DNA of 64,000 nt, taken from positions 404,501 through 468,500 of the forward strand of contig CALZFC010000075.1 of NCBI GenBank assembly GCA_945643635.1, written 5' to 3'. Source of the stretch: Allodiplogaster sudhausi. Lineage: Eukaryota; Nematoda; Chromadorea; Rhabditida; Diplogasteridae. The notes beneath the pieces are model-generated. The model saw only the letters and a list, made by a program, of their open reading frames with translations. It had not been told where the DNA came from and did not search any database. Made by a program: the position numbers and the translations under genes. This document shows, in pieces, positions 63,833 through 64,000 of this stretch; within the stretch, counting starts at the first letter, position 1; each line of letters opens with the position of its first letter.

Positions 63833-64000
63833 TTAGTGATCCTTGCCAGTGGTGTTCTTCTTGCCCATCTCGTCCAGATACGCGAGAATCTCATATTTGC
63901 GGATGGGGACGCCGGTACTCATTCGGTCCTTCAGGCTGTCAATTCTGGCCGAAACAGCACTGCGTTGCTCGCGAGTGTGCTTGGACATCCACCTGTCAAG
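63833..64000 (-). CDS. C-terminal part of an unrecognised protein (5' part beyond the window)
   Basis: On the minus strand the frame is open from the window edge to TAA at 63835-63833: ..WMSKHTREQRSAVSARIDSL, KDRMSTGVPIRKYEIL, AYLDEMGKKNTTGKDH stop. Composition and codon use look like a real, non-repetitive, hydrophilic helical protein end, unlike its surroundings. I do not recognise the family. The next 3' sequence contains AATAGA/ATTAAT but no clear AATAAA. Confidence 0.6.
   Translation of the reverse strand, partial: LDRWMSKHTREQRSAVSARIDSLKDRMSTGVPIRKYEILAYLDEMGKKNTTGKDH

Overview
This is nuclear DNA of a nematode; I could not place the genus. The evidence is: many short introns with GT..AG (some GC..AG) ends, glycine/proline-rich secreted proteins of nematode type, several GT14 (core-2/I-branching-type) glycosyltransferase genes, an intron-rich acyltransferase-3/SGNH gene of the nematode OAC type, and very abundant (CT)n/(GA)n tracts. 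No prokaryotic organisation, rRNA gene or CRISPR array is visible. Most long open frames in the window are read-through of CT/GA repeats and are not genes.

Layout. 1-5.1 kb: the end of one and the whole of a second Gly/Pro/Cys-rich secreted protein gene, separated by CT/GA low-complexity DNA. 7.0-8.6 kb: two genes for tiny secreted peptides with a shared plan (signal peptide, LGKLLG block, phase-2 intron directly after 'CP', then a CICNNN block and a short variable tail). 8.6-11.2 kb: a 2.5-kb near-perfect palindromic transposon bounded by TTAA. 12.1-15.2 kb: a GT14 gene on the minus strand. 16.7-18.9 kb: a second, different GT14 gene, also minus. 19.7-20.8 kb: GT14 debris, one exon of it inverted. 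21.2-25.3 kb: a nucleotide-sugar transporter gene (plus), with two mariner-like MITEs in its introns. 27.5-32.8 kb: the OAC-type acyltransferase gene (plus). 34.3-35.9 kb: a duplicated copy of the peptide-gene neighbourhood, ending in a relic exon. 36.1-42.7 kb: a 6.5-kb minisatellite built on a CT-tract unit. 43.1-52.0 kb: a GT14 copy with broken splice donors, split by two more TTAA-flanked palindromic elements, one of which carries a long C2H2 zinc-finger ORF. 53.4-57.4 kb: the best preserved GT14 copy. 58.5-63.4 kb: five more members of the small secreted peptide family. 63.8-64.0 kb: the 3' end of an unrecognised minus-strand gene.

How it fits together. The window looks like a repeatedly duplicated module: plus-strand peptide gene(s) facing a minus-strand GT14 gene, whose shared 3' flanks recur at 11.85-12.07, 42.95-43.14 and 53.20-53.42 kb. 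Duplications, TTAA-targeting palindromic elements, small MITEs and CT-tract growth have reshaped the copies to different degrees. The sugar-nucleotide transporter, GT14 enzymes and O-acyltransferase would all act in the secretory pathway on glycans or surface lipids. Their proximity is suggestive only, since eukaryotic neighbours need not cooperate.

The most interesting items are: the 3.3-kb palindromic element with a zinc-finger cargo ORF whose ends look like exon borders; the giant minisatellite, which has a short unexpanded counterpart at a paralogous site; an empty-site comparison that fixes a TTAA target duplication for a small MITE; a GT>GC>AT series at one splice donor across the GT14 copies; and the peptide family, with constant N-terminal parts and rapidly varying tails. 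All exon borders were read by eye and are approximate unless stated.
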